A DNA stretch of 64,000 bases from the NCBI RefSeq assembly GCF_900104745.1, contig NZ_LT629732.1:5939981-6003980 (forward strand), given 5' to 3'. The translations under genes were made by a program, and so were the position numbers. Positions within the stretch are counted from its first letter, which is position 1. Each line of letters begins with the position of its first letter. Below are positions 1 through 7,481 of this stretch, in pieces. This DNA comes from Actinopolymorpha singaporensis (GTDB lineage: Bacteria > Actinomycetota > Actinomycetes > Propionibacteriales > Actinopolymorphaceae). The notes under the pieces are model-generated. The model was not told the DNA's origin. It did no database searches and saw only the letters and a list, made by a program, of their open reading frames with translations.

Positions 1-1
1 G

Positions 2-139
2 GCGACGGTGACGGAGTTCGACCGGGCGATCCGCGCCCTGCTCGACGACCTCGTGGCGGCGGGTGACGTCCGCCGGGTCGGCGACCGGCTCGACCTGCGC
101 GTCGAGGGGCGGGTCACCTGGGGGCAGCTCTACGCCTGA
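2..139 (+). CDS. C-terminal end of an unidentified protein (partial)
   Basis: An open frame enters from the left edge and ends at TGA 137-139, giving 45 codons. The residues are mixed charged and hydrophobic, ending in a VTWGQLYA tail, with helix- and strand-like patches that could be the end of a small winged or alpha/beta domain. I do not recognise the family. Codon use is typical of the neighbouring genes, with GC-rich third positions, so it is probably real. It converges on the MarR gene that ends at 176. Confidence 0.5.
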   Translation, partial: ATVTEFDRAIRALLDDLVAAGDVRRVGDRLDLRVEGRVTWGQLYA

Positions 140-175
140 TCTCGGCCGGGAGGACCGGGAGGGTTCCCCCGGGGA

Positions 176-535
176 CTACACCTCCCCCTGCCGGCCGTGG
201 TGGTCCACGAGTGTCACGAGCAGGCGGGTCAGCTGTTCGCGTTGCGTCGGGGTCAACTGGGCCAGCACCTCGTCCTCCACCCGGGCGAGCAGCTTGTCCA
301 GTTTCAGCAACTGCCGCCGCCCCGACCTGGTCGGCGTGACGACGTTCCGCCTGCGGTCGGCAGGGTCGGGTGCGCGTTCGACCAGGCCCTGGTCGGCCAG
401 TTCGCTGACGACCGAGACCATGTCACTGCGACAGATGCCGGTCCGCGCGCTGAGTTCGGCCTGGCTCGCGGGCCCGAACTCCTCCAAGGTCGCGAGAACC
501 GCGTATTGCCACTTGCGGGCATCCACGCATGCCAA
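176..535 (-). CDS. MarR-family transcriptional regulator, N-terminus uncertain
   Basis: Winged-helix regulator of 119 residues as drawn. The MarR core is clear: RKWQYAVLATLEEFGPASQ leads into the recognition helix region, followed by the wing DPADRRRNVV and a C-terminal dimerisation helix. MarR proteins normally carry about 30 more residues before this core, and here the frame must start at TTG 533-535, just before the core. Upstream in the same frame, coding-like residues (SLAAIHSDRRVNEELA) continue back to a stop at 623-625 without a good start codon. Either a frameshift has removed the start or a weak TTG/GTG start is used. The ligand is unknown. It faces the BFN-domain gene upstream on the same strand. 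Confidence 0.75.
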   Translation of the reverse strand: MACVDARKWQYAVLATLEEFGPASQAELSARTGICRSDMVSVVSELADQGLVERAPDPADRRRNVVTPTRSGRRQLLKLDKLLARVEDEVLAQLTPTQREQLTRLLVTLVDHHGRQGEV

Positions 536-655
536 CTCCTCGTTGACACGCCGGTCGGAATGGATCGCAGCCAGCGAAACTGTGGCGCAACGTCGCGCCC
601 GCGGTCGGTCTCGCCACCCGTCTCATCGCACCCGACCTGATCGGGATCGCGTCGG

Positions 656-1183
656 TCACCTGGCTCCGGAGGCTCGGCGGATCTCCTCGGCCAGGTCGGA
701 CCCGGTGGTCGGATAGTCGCGCCACTTCCCTGCGCCGGTCGCGGCCGGGTCGGCGAGGATGCGCTCGTCCACGCGGATGGGCGCGCCCGTGATGCAGGCC
801 AGGCACAGCGCGTCGCTCGGCCTGGCGTCAACCTCACCTTGCCCAGCCGGGCCGTCCAGCAGGACCGAGGCGTAGAAGCTGCCGCCGGCGAGTTCGGTCA
901 CCCGCACCTCGGTGACCCGCGCGCCGGTCGCACCGAGCAGGTTCGCGGTGAACCGGTGCGTCGTCGGGCGCGGCATCTCCACGTTCTCCACGATTGTCGT
1001 CAAGGCGACCGCGGCGTCGGCGAGTACGCCGATCGGAAGCTCCCGGGAGCCGTCGTTCTCCCGAAGAATCACGAGATGGATCCTGGTGCCGGCGTCCTCG
1101 CCGCCGGGCCGCCGGATCCCCGCCACGCAGACGTCCACCCAACACGGCTGCGTCGACGTCGCGGCCACCGGAGTGTGTGACAT
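656..1183 (-). CDS. BFN-domain (DUF151, bifunctional nuclease family) protein
   Basis: A 175-residue protein of the DUF151/BFN fold. The family signature is present: LVILRENDGSRELPIGVL, then RPTTHRFTANLL, the TEVRVTELAGGSFYASVLL strand pair, and the conserved RPSDALCLACITGAPI block. Plant BFN members have been reported to have RNase and DNase activity, but the biochemical role of bacterial members is mostly unproven. The start is ATG 1181-1183, with GGGAGG about six bases upstream, which is a clear ribosome-binding site. A short C-terminal tail of about 35 residues follows the domain. It is divergent from trmO, and the 186-base gap between them must hold both promoters. Confidence 0.8.
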   Translation of the reverse strand: MSHTPVAATSTQPCWVDVCVAGIRRPGGEDAGTRIHLVILRENDGSRELPIGVLADAAVALTTIVENVEMPRPTTHRFTANLLGATGARVTEVRVTELAGGSFYASVLLDGPAGQGEVDARPSDALCLACITGAPIRVDERILADPAATGAGKWRDYPTTGSDLAEEIRRASGAR

Positions 1184-1369
1184 GAAATCCTCCCAGGCAA
1201 AGGGAATCAGCCGCCGCGCGCACGCACCGCGGTCGTGAGGCTCACCCCGTCAAGTGTGCGGTCGGCGGTCCGGGAGGTTGGCTCCGTGCGCGACCCGTGA
1301 CCGAAATCGGGCACGATACGGCAGGCAGAACCCAGGTGGTTCGAGCGCCGAGCACAGGAAGGCAACCCG

Positions 1370-1804
1370 ATGAGCCGGGAGACGAGCGAGCAGTACCCCC
1401 AGTACGCCCTGCGGCCGATCGGCCGGGTCGAGTCCGCACTGCATGATCCGGCAGCCGCACCCAAGCAGGGCGACGAGGGAGCACCCGAGTCGACCCTCGT
1501 CTTCGTACCCGAGGTCGAGGACGGCCTGCGCGACCTGCGGCCCGGCGCAGACGTCCTCGTACTGACCTGGCTGCACCGCGGCGACCGGGACGTCCTCGCC
1601 GTCCATCCGCGCGGCGACCGGACCAGGCCGCTCACCGGCGTCTTCAGCACCCGATCGCCGGACCGCCCGAACCCGATCGGCCTGCACCGGGTGCGCATCC
1701 TCTCCGTGGACGGCACCCGGATCCGGGTGGCAGACCTGGAGGCGCTGGACGGCACTCCTGTCCTGGACGTGAAGCCGGTGCTGGACCCCGGCACCGAGCG
1801 CTGA
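1370..1804 (+). CDS. trmO: tRNA (N6-threonylcarbamoyladenosine(37)-N6)-methyltransferase TrmO
   Basis: TrmO (YaeB/VirR-like, formerly UPF0066) uses S-adenosylmethionine to methylate t6A37 in ANN-decoding tRNAs. The 144-residue protein is a single compact domain. It begins with RPIGRVES and has the family hallmark GVFSTRSPDRPNPIGLHRV near residues 90-110, followed by LEALDGTPVLDVKP. Proteobacterial TrmO proteins are longer (about 235 residues), but short actinobacterial forms of this size are common. AAGG lies seven bases before the ATG. It is monocistronic as far as can be seen; the next gene starts 145 bases downstream. Confidence 0.85.
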   Translation: MSRETSEQYPQYALRPIGRVESALHDPAAAPKQGDEGAPESTLVFVPEVEDGLRDLRPGADVLVLTWLHRGDRDVLAVHPRGDRTRPLTGVFSTRSPDRPNPIGLHRVRILSVDGTRIRVADLEALDGTPVLDVKPVLDPGTER

Positions 1805-1949
1805 CCGCCGAGCGCAGGCGCCGCGACCAGCACCGGAAGTGGTCGGAGCGACTCCGGCCGGGCGGTGGAAGGATGGCGGGGCCAGACCCGTGCGCCGTCC
1901 CGGCGCCCCGGGTCCCGCGAGCAGAGCGAGCAGAGGAGTCTCCGACCGT

Positions 1950-2939
1950 ATGACGTCGCTCAAGGTCTTGTTCATCGGCGGCACCGGCATCATCAGTTCG
2001 GCGTGCGGCGCCCGCGCCGTCGAGTCCGGCGTCGACCTCACCATCCTCAACCGCGGTTCGACCTCGATACGCCCCGTGCCCGACGGTGCCGAGGTGATCC
2101 AGGGCGACATCCGCGACCCCGAGTCAGCCAGGGCGGCGCTGGGCGACCGAGAGTTCGACGTGGTGGTCGACTTCGTCGCGTTCACGCCGGACCACGTGCA
2201 GACCGACGTCGACCTGTTCACCGGCCGCACCGGGCAGTACGTCTTCATCAGTTCCGCCTCCGCGTACCAGACTCCCCCGGCCCGGTTGCCGATCGTGGAG
2301 TCCACGCCGCTGCGCAACCCGCGCTGGGAGTACTCCCGCAACAAGATCGCCTGCGAGAACCTCCTGGTCGAGGCGTACCGCACGAACGGGTTTCCGGCCA
2401 CGATCGTGCGCCCGTCCCACACCTACGACCGGACCGCCATCCCCCTCACCGGCGGCTGGACCGACCTGGACCGGATGCGCCGCGGCGCGCCCGTCGTGGT
2501 GCACGGCGACGGCACCTCGCTGTGGGCGCTGACGCACCACGTCGACTTCGCCAAGGCGTTCGTCGGACTGCTGGGACAGCCGGCCGCCGTCGGGGACAGC
2601 TTCCACATCACCTCCGACGAGTCGCTGACCTGGAACCAGATCTACACCGCGATGGCCACGGCCCTGGGCGTCGAGGCGAAGCTGGTCCACGTCGCCTCGG
2701 ACACGATCGTCGCCGCCGAACCCTCGCTGGAGGGCGCGCTGCTCGGCGACAAGGCGCACTCGGTGATCTTCGACAACAGCAAGGTCAAGGCGCTGGTGCC
2801 GGACTACGTGGCGACCATCCCGTTCTCGGCGGGTGCCCGCGAGATCGTCGAGTGGCACGACGCCCACCCCGAACGCCAGACCGTGAACGACGACCTCAAC
2901 GCGACGTTCGACAAGCTGATCGCCGCCGCCGGCCAGTAG
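1950..2939 (+). CDS. NAD(P)-dependent epimerase/dehydratase family protein (extended SDR)
   Basis: A 329-residue extended short-chain dehydrogenase. The N-terminal Rossmann motif is LFIGGTGIISSACG, of the GGTGxIS variety seen in 3-beta-HSD/isomerase-like and CSP41-like proteins. The active-site elements FISSASAYQ and YSRNK (YxxxK) follow at about residues 98 and 130. The start chosen is ATG 1950, preceded by GAGGAG at about 10 bases; an upstream in-frame GTG at 1839 would add 37 residues of non-protein-like sequence. The substrate cannot be read from the sequence, though nucleotide sugars or related sugars are usual for this family. A strong hairpin follows at 3005-3040. Confidence 0.8.
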   Translation: MTSLKVLFIGGTGIISSACGARAVESGVDLTILNRGSTSIRPVPDGAEVIQGDIRDPESARAALGDREFDVVVDFVAFTPDHVQTDVDLFTGRTGQYVFISSASAYQTPPARLPIVESTPLRNPRWEYSRNKIACENLLVEAYRTNGFPATIVRPSHTYDRTAIPLTGGWTDLDRMRRGAPVVVHGDGTSLWALTHHVDFAKAFVGLLGQPAAVGDSFHITSDESLTWNQIYTAMATALGVEAKLVHVASDTIVAAEPSLEGALLGDKAHSVIFDNSKVKALVPDYVATIPFSAGAREIVEWHDAHPERQTVNDDLNATFDKLIAAAGQ

Positions 2940-3004
2940 CCGGCCTGGACCTGACGGCCAGCGGGCCCGCGGGTCGGCCGCTCGTACCGGCAGGAAACAG
3001 CACG

Positions 3005-3040
3005 CTCACCCGGGTCGGCACCACACCCGACCCGGGTGAG
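3005..3040 (+). terminator. Hairpin terminator after the epimerase gene
   Basis: A perfect 14-bp inverted repeat (CTCACCCGGGTCGG and its complement) with an 8-nt loop lies 66 bases after the epimerase stop. There is no T-run, as in many actinobacterial stem-only terminators. It probably separates the epimerase from the hydrolase transcript. Confidence 0.6.
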
Positions 3041-3144
3041 GCCGGTGTGCGTGACCCTCGTCCCGGCGTGGTCGGGACGGACCGGCCCTCCGGCCGTCCT
3101 TTGTCCCCTGGGTCTGCCCGCGGCCCGACCCGCATCGTGGGTTT

Positions 3145-3270
3145 GGCACCCACCGGCGACTCAGGTACGCGACCACCGCGAGGGGGACGGTCCGGTCACG
3201 ACCGACCGAGGCGGGCTCGGGCTCGAACCAAGCCCCACACGGTCCGTGCGACGCCCCGTCGGTGGGTGCC
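3145..3270 (+). promoter_or_regulatory. Possible structured 5' leader closed by an 11-bp stem
   Basis: GGCACCCACCG (3145-3155) pairs perfectly with CGGTGGGTGCC (3260-3270), enclosing 104 nt. The second arm ends 21 bases before the AAGGAGG ribosome-binding site of the next gene (3292-3298). The enclosed sequence has further GC-rich pairing possibilities. I compared it by eye with ydaO (c-di-AMP), cobalamin, TPP, FMN, glycine, SAM and ZTP riboswitch consensus cores and saw no match. It may be a structured RNA leader of unknown type, or a chance repeat. Confidence 0.3.
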
Positions 3271-3304
3271 TCCTACCCGGCATCGCGCCGCAAGGAGGCC
3301 GGAC

Positions 3305-4780
3305 GTGGCGGTCATCGCACCAGAGCGCCCCGAACTCCCCGAACGCCCGTCGCGCCGCGAGCGCTGGAAACGTCGCAGACGCGGCAAGGCCGACCAGCCC
3401 GGCAAAGCCGGCAAGGCCCGCAGGCCCCGCAGGCGCGGCAGGCCGGGAACCGGCAGGCCCGGGCGTCCGAAACGCACACCCATCCGGCGGCGAGTGCTGC
3501 GACGGCTGGGCCGCCTGGTCGGCCACCGCCCGGTCTGGCGGAAACCGAAACCCCCGCTGCGGTTACTCCCGCAGGCGACGAAGGTGTCCGCGGTCGGCTT
3601 GGTGGTCGTTCTCGCGCCGGGCGGCACGGTCCTCGGCCGGGTGGTGCGGCTGCTGGTGGTCGTGGCCGCAGCCCTGCTCGTCCTGCGCGCCCAGCGTGGT
3701 GGCGCGCCGCGTCGGCGGGCCAGGCTGGCCACCGCGGTCGGGCTGGTGGACGTGGCCGCCGGCTTCGGGATCGGGTTGCCGCACGCCGGCGCCGACGGCC
3801 TGTCGCTGCGTTCCATGGCCGGGGTGATCCTGGCCGTTGTGGGACTGCCGCTGCTGCTGGCGGGCATCCTGGCGTACGCCCGAACGGTGCGCCGGTGGCT
3901 GCGGCTGCCCGTCCTGGTCGCCTCGGCGGTCGCGGGGGCGGTGCTGCTGCCGCCCATCGTGTCCGGGGTGGCCGCGGTGAACCCGCCGCCGGTACTGCTG
4001 GACAAGCTCGACCCGGGCGACAAGGGGTTCGTGTACGACGACGTGGAGCTGCACACGTCGGACGGCGTGCTCCTGCGCGGGTGGTACATCCCGTCCCGCA
4101 ACTCCGCCGCGGTCGTCCTCGCGCCCGACGCCGGCATGACCCGCTCCAACGTCCTGCCGCAGGCGGCCCTGCTGGCCGAGCACGGGTACGGCGTCCTGCT
4201 GTACGACCCGCGCGGCACCGGGCGAAGCGAGGGCGACGCCATGGACCTCGGCTGGACCGGCGAACGCGACATCTACGCGGGGGTGAAGTTCCTGGCCCAC
4301 CACTACGGCGTGCGGCGCTCCAAGATCGGGGTGATCGGCCTGGGCCGGGGCGGCGAGGCGGCGATGGCCGCGTCGGCGCACGACGGCCGGATCCGCGCCG
4401 TCGTCGCGGAAGGCGTCGGACGGCGCTCCCCAGGCGACACCCTGCGGATCCCGGGCACCCCGACCGGTTGGCTGCAGCGGGTCACCGAGAACGTCGAATA
4501 CGCCACGGCCGCGGTGCTGCGAGGCTCGCTTCCGCCGCGGAGCCTGCGCCACGACATCAGGGCGATGCGGCCGCACAAGCTGCTGCTGGTGGCCGAGCGC
4601 GGGCAGATCCGGGCGGGCCAGCTCTACCGGCGTACCGCCCCGGGCACGGTCACCTTGTGGAAGCTGCCCGACATCCCGAGCCTGCAGGCGTACGCGACCC
4701 GGATCGCTGCCTGGGAGGACCAGGTGATCGGTTTCCTGCAGAAGAACCTCAGGCCTCGCCAGGTGCCGATGAGTTCCTGA
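3305..4780 (+). CDS. Membrane-anchored alpha/beta-hydrolase-fold protein lacking catalytic Ser and His
   Basis: A 491-residue protein starting at GTG 3305, with AAGGAGG six bases upstream. Residues 1-85 are extremely Arg/Lys/Pro-rich. Three to four membrane segments follow (about 95-130, 143-160, 172-192 and 200-225). From about 240 to 485 comes an alpha/beta-hydrolase domain of the Hydrolase_4 type, with LLYDPRGTGRSEG as the oxyanion/HG-like region. The nucleophile elbow, normally G-x-S-x-G, reads GLGRGG at 345-350, so Gly replaces Ser. The region where related proteins carry GHTGG reads IPSLQ at 457-461, so the catalytic His is absent too. The fold is kept, so it is probably a pseudoenzyme or a binding protein. 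Its last 32 bases overlap the convergent TPR gene. Confidence 0.7.
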   Translation: MAVIAPERPELPERPSRRERWKRRRRGKADQPGKAGKARRPRRRGRPGTGRPGRPKRTPIRRRVLRRLGRLVGHRPVWRKPKPPLRLLPQATKVSAVGLVVVLAPGGTVLGRVVRLLVVVAAALLVLRAQRGGAPRRRARLATAVGLVDVAAGFGIGLPHAGADGLSLRSMAGVILAVVGLPLLLAGILAYARTVRRWLRLPVLVASAVAGAVLLPPIVSGVAAVNPPPVLLDKLDPGDKGFVYDDVELHTSDGVLLRGWYIPSRNSAAVVLAPDAGMTRSNVLPQAALLAEHGYGVLLYDPRGTGRSEGDAMDLGWTGERDIYAGVKFLAHHYGVRRSKIGVIGLGRGGEAAMAASAHDGRIRAVVAEGVGRRSPGDTLRIPGTPTGWLQRVTENVEYATAAVLRGSLPPRSLRHDIRAMRPHKLLLVAERGQIRAGQLYRRTAPGTVTLWKLPDIPSLQAYATRIAAWEDQVIGFLQKNLRPRQVPMSS

Positions 4781-6482
4781 CCGGCGGGAACGCCAGGTGT
4801 TCGCGGATCGCCACCGACTCGTCGATCGCCACGAACGCCTCGACGAGGTAGCCGCGCGCGTCGTGGAGGTGGGCCATCTCCTCCAGGGCGTCGGCCAGCA
4901 GCGCCTGGTCGTCCTGCCACGCCCGCTCGCTCAGCCGGACCGGCCGGGCACCACCCAGCTCGTCCTCGGGCAGCGCGGTCGTCAGTGCGTCCTCAGCGAG
5001 CGCGTCGTCAGCCCGGACAGCGTCGGTCAGGACACCATCGGCCAGCGCGTCGTCGCGTAGGGGGTCGTCGGGAAGGGCGCCGGCCTCGTCGGTGTGCCGG
5101 GATTCGTCGGGCAGTACGGCGTCCGCCGGCACCGCCTGCTCGTCTGCGAACCTCGCCGCCCGGGACCGCAGCAACGCGATCGCCTCCTCGATCGCCTGGG
5201 CCGCCTCCTCCGACTGTCCGGTCGCCCGGCAGCGGACGCCGAGCAGGTAGAGGTCGCGGGCCAGGACGTGTTCGGCGTCGGCGCCGGAGGAGTCGACACC
5301 GGGGACGTTCGCGGCGAGCAGTCGCCGGTCGACCGCCACGCGTTCGGCAGTGAGCCGGATCGCGGGCACCCGCCGGCCCATCCCCCACATGAGTTCGGCG
5401 AACTCCACCAGTAGCTCCGCCAGCGGCCACAGTTGGGCAGGCGAGCCCGTCGCCAGTCGCCGGCGGAGGGCGACCGCCTCCTCCAGCGCGACGATGGCGG
5501 CGTCGGGCCTGCTCTGGGCGCGCAGCTGGACGGCAAGGCAGCGCAGGGCGTACGCCAGGCCGGCGCCCGCGCGCTCGGGTTGGACGTCCAGCTCGTGCCG
5601 GAACAACGACACCGCGAGGTCGGCGCCGTCAAGCGCCTCCGCGTGCTGGCCGAGGGCTCCGCGCCACTGCGCCACCTCGGTGAGCAGCGCCGCCTGGACG
5701 CAGCGGTACTCCGCCGGATAGGCACCGGCCATCAGCTGGAAGTACGCCAGTGGCCGGACGCCCTGTTCGAGTGCTTCGGCATAGCGTCCGAGGGCGCCCA
5801 GCTGGCGGGCCAGCTCGCCCTGGGCGCAGAGGTACGGGACGGTGTAACGCCAGCATCCCCGCCGGAACAGCCGTTGGTACAAAACGACCGCCTCGCCGTA
5901 GGCCGCGAGCGCCTCCTCGTGGCGCCCGGCGGCGGCGAGCAGGCCGCCCAGCCGGCTCAGCCCGGTGGCCAGAACGGCAACCGCGGTCCGGCTCGGGGCG
6001 ACGTCCAGCGGCCGCAGCAGGCTGACGGCGCGTTCGGCGGCGGCCAGGGCCTCCCCGGGCCGTTCGGCGTGCGCGGAGACGAAGGACAGGGCAGACCGGG
6101 TGGCGGCGAGCGTCACGACGTCCGCGGTCTCCTGTCGTTCCGCGAGCGCGACCGCCTCCTTCGCCACCTCGAGCGCCTCGCCGACCCTGCCGAGATCGGC
6201 CAGCCGCTCGGCGAGCGCTCCCAGGGCCCGGGCCAGCCGGGCGCCGTGCCGGCCGGGCCGGCGGGCGTCCAGGGCACGCCAGCAGTGCACGCCCGAACGC
6301 GCCGCCGAGGCCGCCTCCTCGCGCCGATAGTGGAACGCGAGCTGCTGGGCGGCCCGGACCCACACGGCGGCGAGCCACACCGGACCCCACACGGGCACCA
6401 CCCTGGCCGCCACCCGGGCGGAGGCGATGCGAGCGCGGAGAACGATCACGGGGCTCCCTACCAGTCGTGGGGGGCGGCTCAC
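4749..6482 (-). CDS. Tetratricopeptide-repeat protein
   Basis: A 577-residue alpha-helical protein. From about residue 45 to 460 it is a string of TPR units, with repeated patterns such as ALGALAERLADLGRVGEALEV and LGALGRYAEALEQG. The C-terminal 130 residues are Asp/Ala-rich and irregular, then return to one TPR-like unit. No enzymatic domain is visible. It resembles the TPR modules of actinobacterial signalling proteins without their NB-ARC or CHAT part. The start is GTG 6480-6482, with a poor ribosome-binding site. A GTG at 6447-6449, with GGGAG five bases upstream, is an alternative that would shorten it by 11 residues. The 255-base gap upstream shows nothing clear beyond space for a promoter. 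Confidence 0.75.
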   Translation of the reverse strand: MSRPPRLVGSPVIVLRARIASARVAARVVPVWGPVWLAAVWVRAAQQLAFHYRREEAASAARSGVHCWRALDARRPGRHGARLARALGALAERLADLGRVGEALEVAKEAVALAERQETADVVTLAATRSALSFVSAHAERPGEALAAAERAVSLLRPLDVAPSRTAVAVLATGLSRLGGLLAAAGRHEEALAAYGEAVVLYQRLFRRGCWRYTVPYLCAQGELARQLGALGRYAEALEQGVRPLAYFQLMAGAYPAEYRCVQAALLTEVAQWRGALGQHAEALDGADLAVSLFRHELDVQPERAGAGLAYALRCLAVQLRAQSRPDAAIVALEEAVALRRRLATGSPAQLWPLAELLVEFAELMWGMGRRVPAIRLTAERVAVDRRLLAANVPGVDSSGADAEHVLARDLYLLGVRCRATGQSEEAAQAIEEAIALLRSRAARFADEQAVPADAVLPDESRHTDEAGALPDDPLRDDALADGVLTDAVRADDALAEDALTTALPEDELGGARPVRLSERAWQDDQALLADALEEMAHLHDARGYLVEAFVAIDESVAIREHLAFPPVRNSSAPGEA

Positions 6483-6737
6483 CCAAGGGCAAGCTCACCG
6501 AGCCGGTCGAGCTGGGGCGTTTGCCGAGATCATCTCACCGCTCGGGCTCTCGGTCACCCCATTGGTTCCGCAGCCAGCGATCTGCCGAACATCTTCAGGG
6601 TGTCGTCCAGCTGAGAGTGGCGGCGGCTGGGCAGCGCGTCCAGGGGAACCATCCCAGGGCGCCGAACTTGTGCGGCTCTCCGATCGAGACGGTCTCCGGT
6701 GCAGGGCTCGTCCCGGCGTGCGCAGTGGATCGACGCC

Positions 6738-7481
6738 TCAGAAGTGGGTGAGCAGGTCGGTGAACGCGTCCAGCCGGAGTACGCCGTCGTCGGCGGGGTC
6801 CACCTCGTCGTGTTCGAGGACCCAGGTGTGCTCGTTGGGGATGAAGACCGCGTTCATCCCCGCCCGGCGCGCCGGGTTGATGTCGGACTTCGGCGAGTTG
6901 CCGATCATCCAGGTGCTGGCGGGCTCCAGAGCGTGGGTGGCGGCGAGCTCGACGTAGGTGTCCACCCGCTTCTCCGCCACGATGTGGATGCCGGCGAAGT
7001 GGTGCGCGAGGTTGGACGCGTCGATCTTGCGTTGCTGCTCGTCGATGTCGCCCTTGGTGAGCAACCGCAGCTGGTGGCGCCGGCCGAGGGTGTCCAGGGT
7101 CTGCGCGACGCCGGGCAGCAGCTCGACCCGGTGCTCGATCAGTGCCACCGCGAGCTCGTCGATCTCGGCACGCTCCCGTGCGGTCGCGGGCCGGGCGCGC
7201 AGGTGCTCCAGGCACTCGCCGAGGCTGCGCAGGAACACCTTGCTGCCGTACCCGTGCGTGACGGCGTTGGCGGCCTCGATGTCGTCGAGGATGCGCCGGA
7301 TCTCGGTCCGGTCGAGGGTGGGGTGTTCGAGCCAGTCGAGGTAGTCCTCGATGACCCGCTCGAACAGCAGGTTCATCTCCCACAGCGTGTCGTCGGCGTC
7401 GAAGATCAGCACCTGGCCGGGTGGTATCGGCGTGGCCGGGGCGGGGCCGGTGCTCGTGGAGCGGGTCGTGGGTGTGGTCAT
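6738..7481 (-). CDS. HAD-superfamily hydrolase, probably a nucleotidase-like phosphatase
   Basis: A 247-residue haloacid-dehalogenase-fold protein. Motif I is FDADDTLWEMN (the DxDDT form), an alpha-helical C1 cap follows, motif II/III is the LLTKGD...K region, and motif IV is GNSPKSDINPARRAG. The DxDxT arrangement and cap type suit a phosphatase of small phosphorylated metabolites (YjjG/nucleotidase type). Its ATG overlaps the stop of the upstream adenosine deaminase (ATGA, 7478-7481), so translation is probably coupled. The pairing suggests nucleoside/nucleotide salvage, but the substrate is inferred. The first 20 residues are Thr/Pro-rich and probably disordered. Confidence 0.8.
   Translation of the reverse strand: MTTPTTRSTSTGPAPATPIPPGQVLIFDADDTLWEMNLLFERVIEDYLDWLEHPTLDRTEIRRILDDIEAANAVTHGYGSKVFLRSLGECLEHLRARPATARERAEIDELAVALIEHRVELLPGVAQTLDTLGRRHQLRLLTKGDIDEQQRKIDASNLAHHFAGIHIVAEKRVDTYVELAATHALEPASTWMIGNSPKSDINPARRAGMNAVFIPNEHTWVLEHDEVDPADDGVLRLDAFTDLLTHF

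Noticed and set aside
3145-3270. c-di-AMP (ydaO) or other known riboswitch
   Set aside because: The GGGGUGAAUCC-type and GGGGGACC cores of ydaO are missing, and other consensus cores do not fit; kept only as an unknown structured leader candidate.
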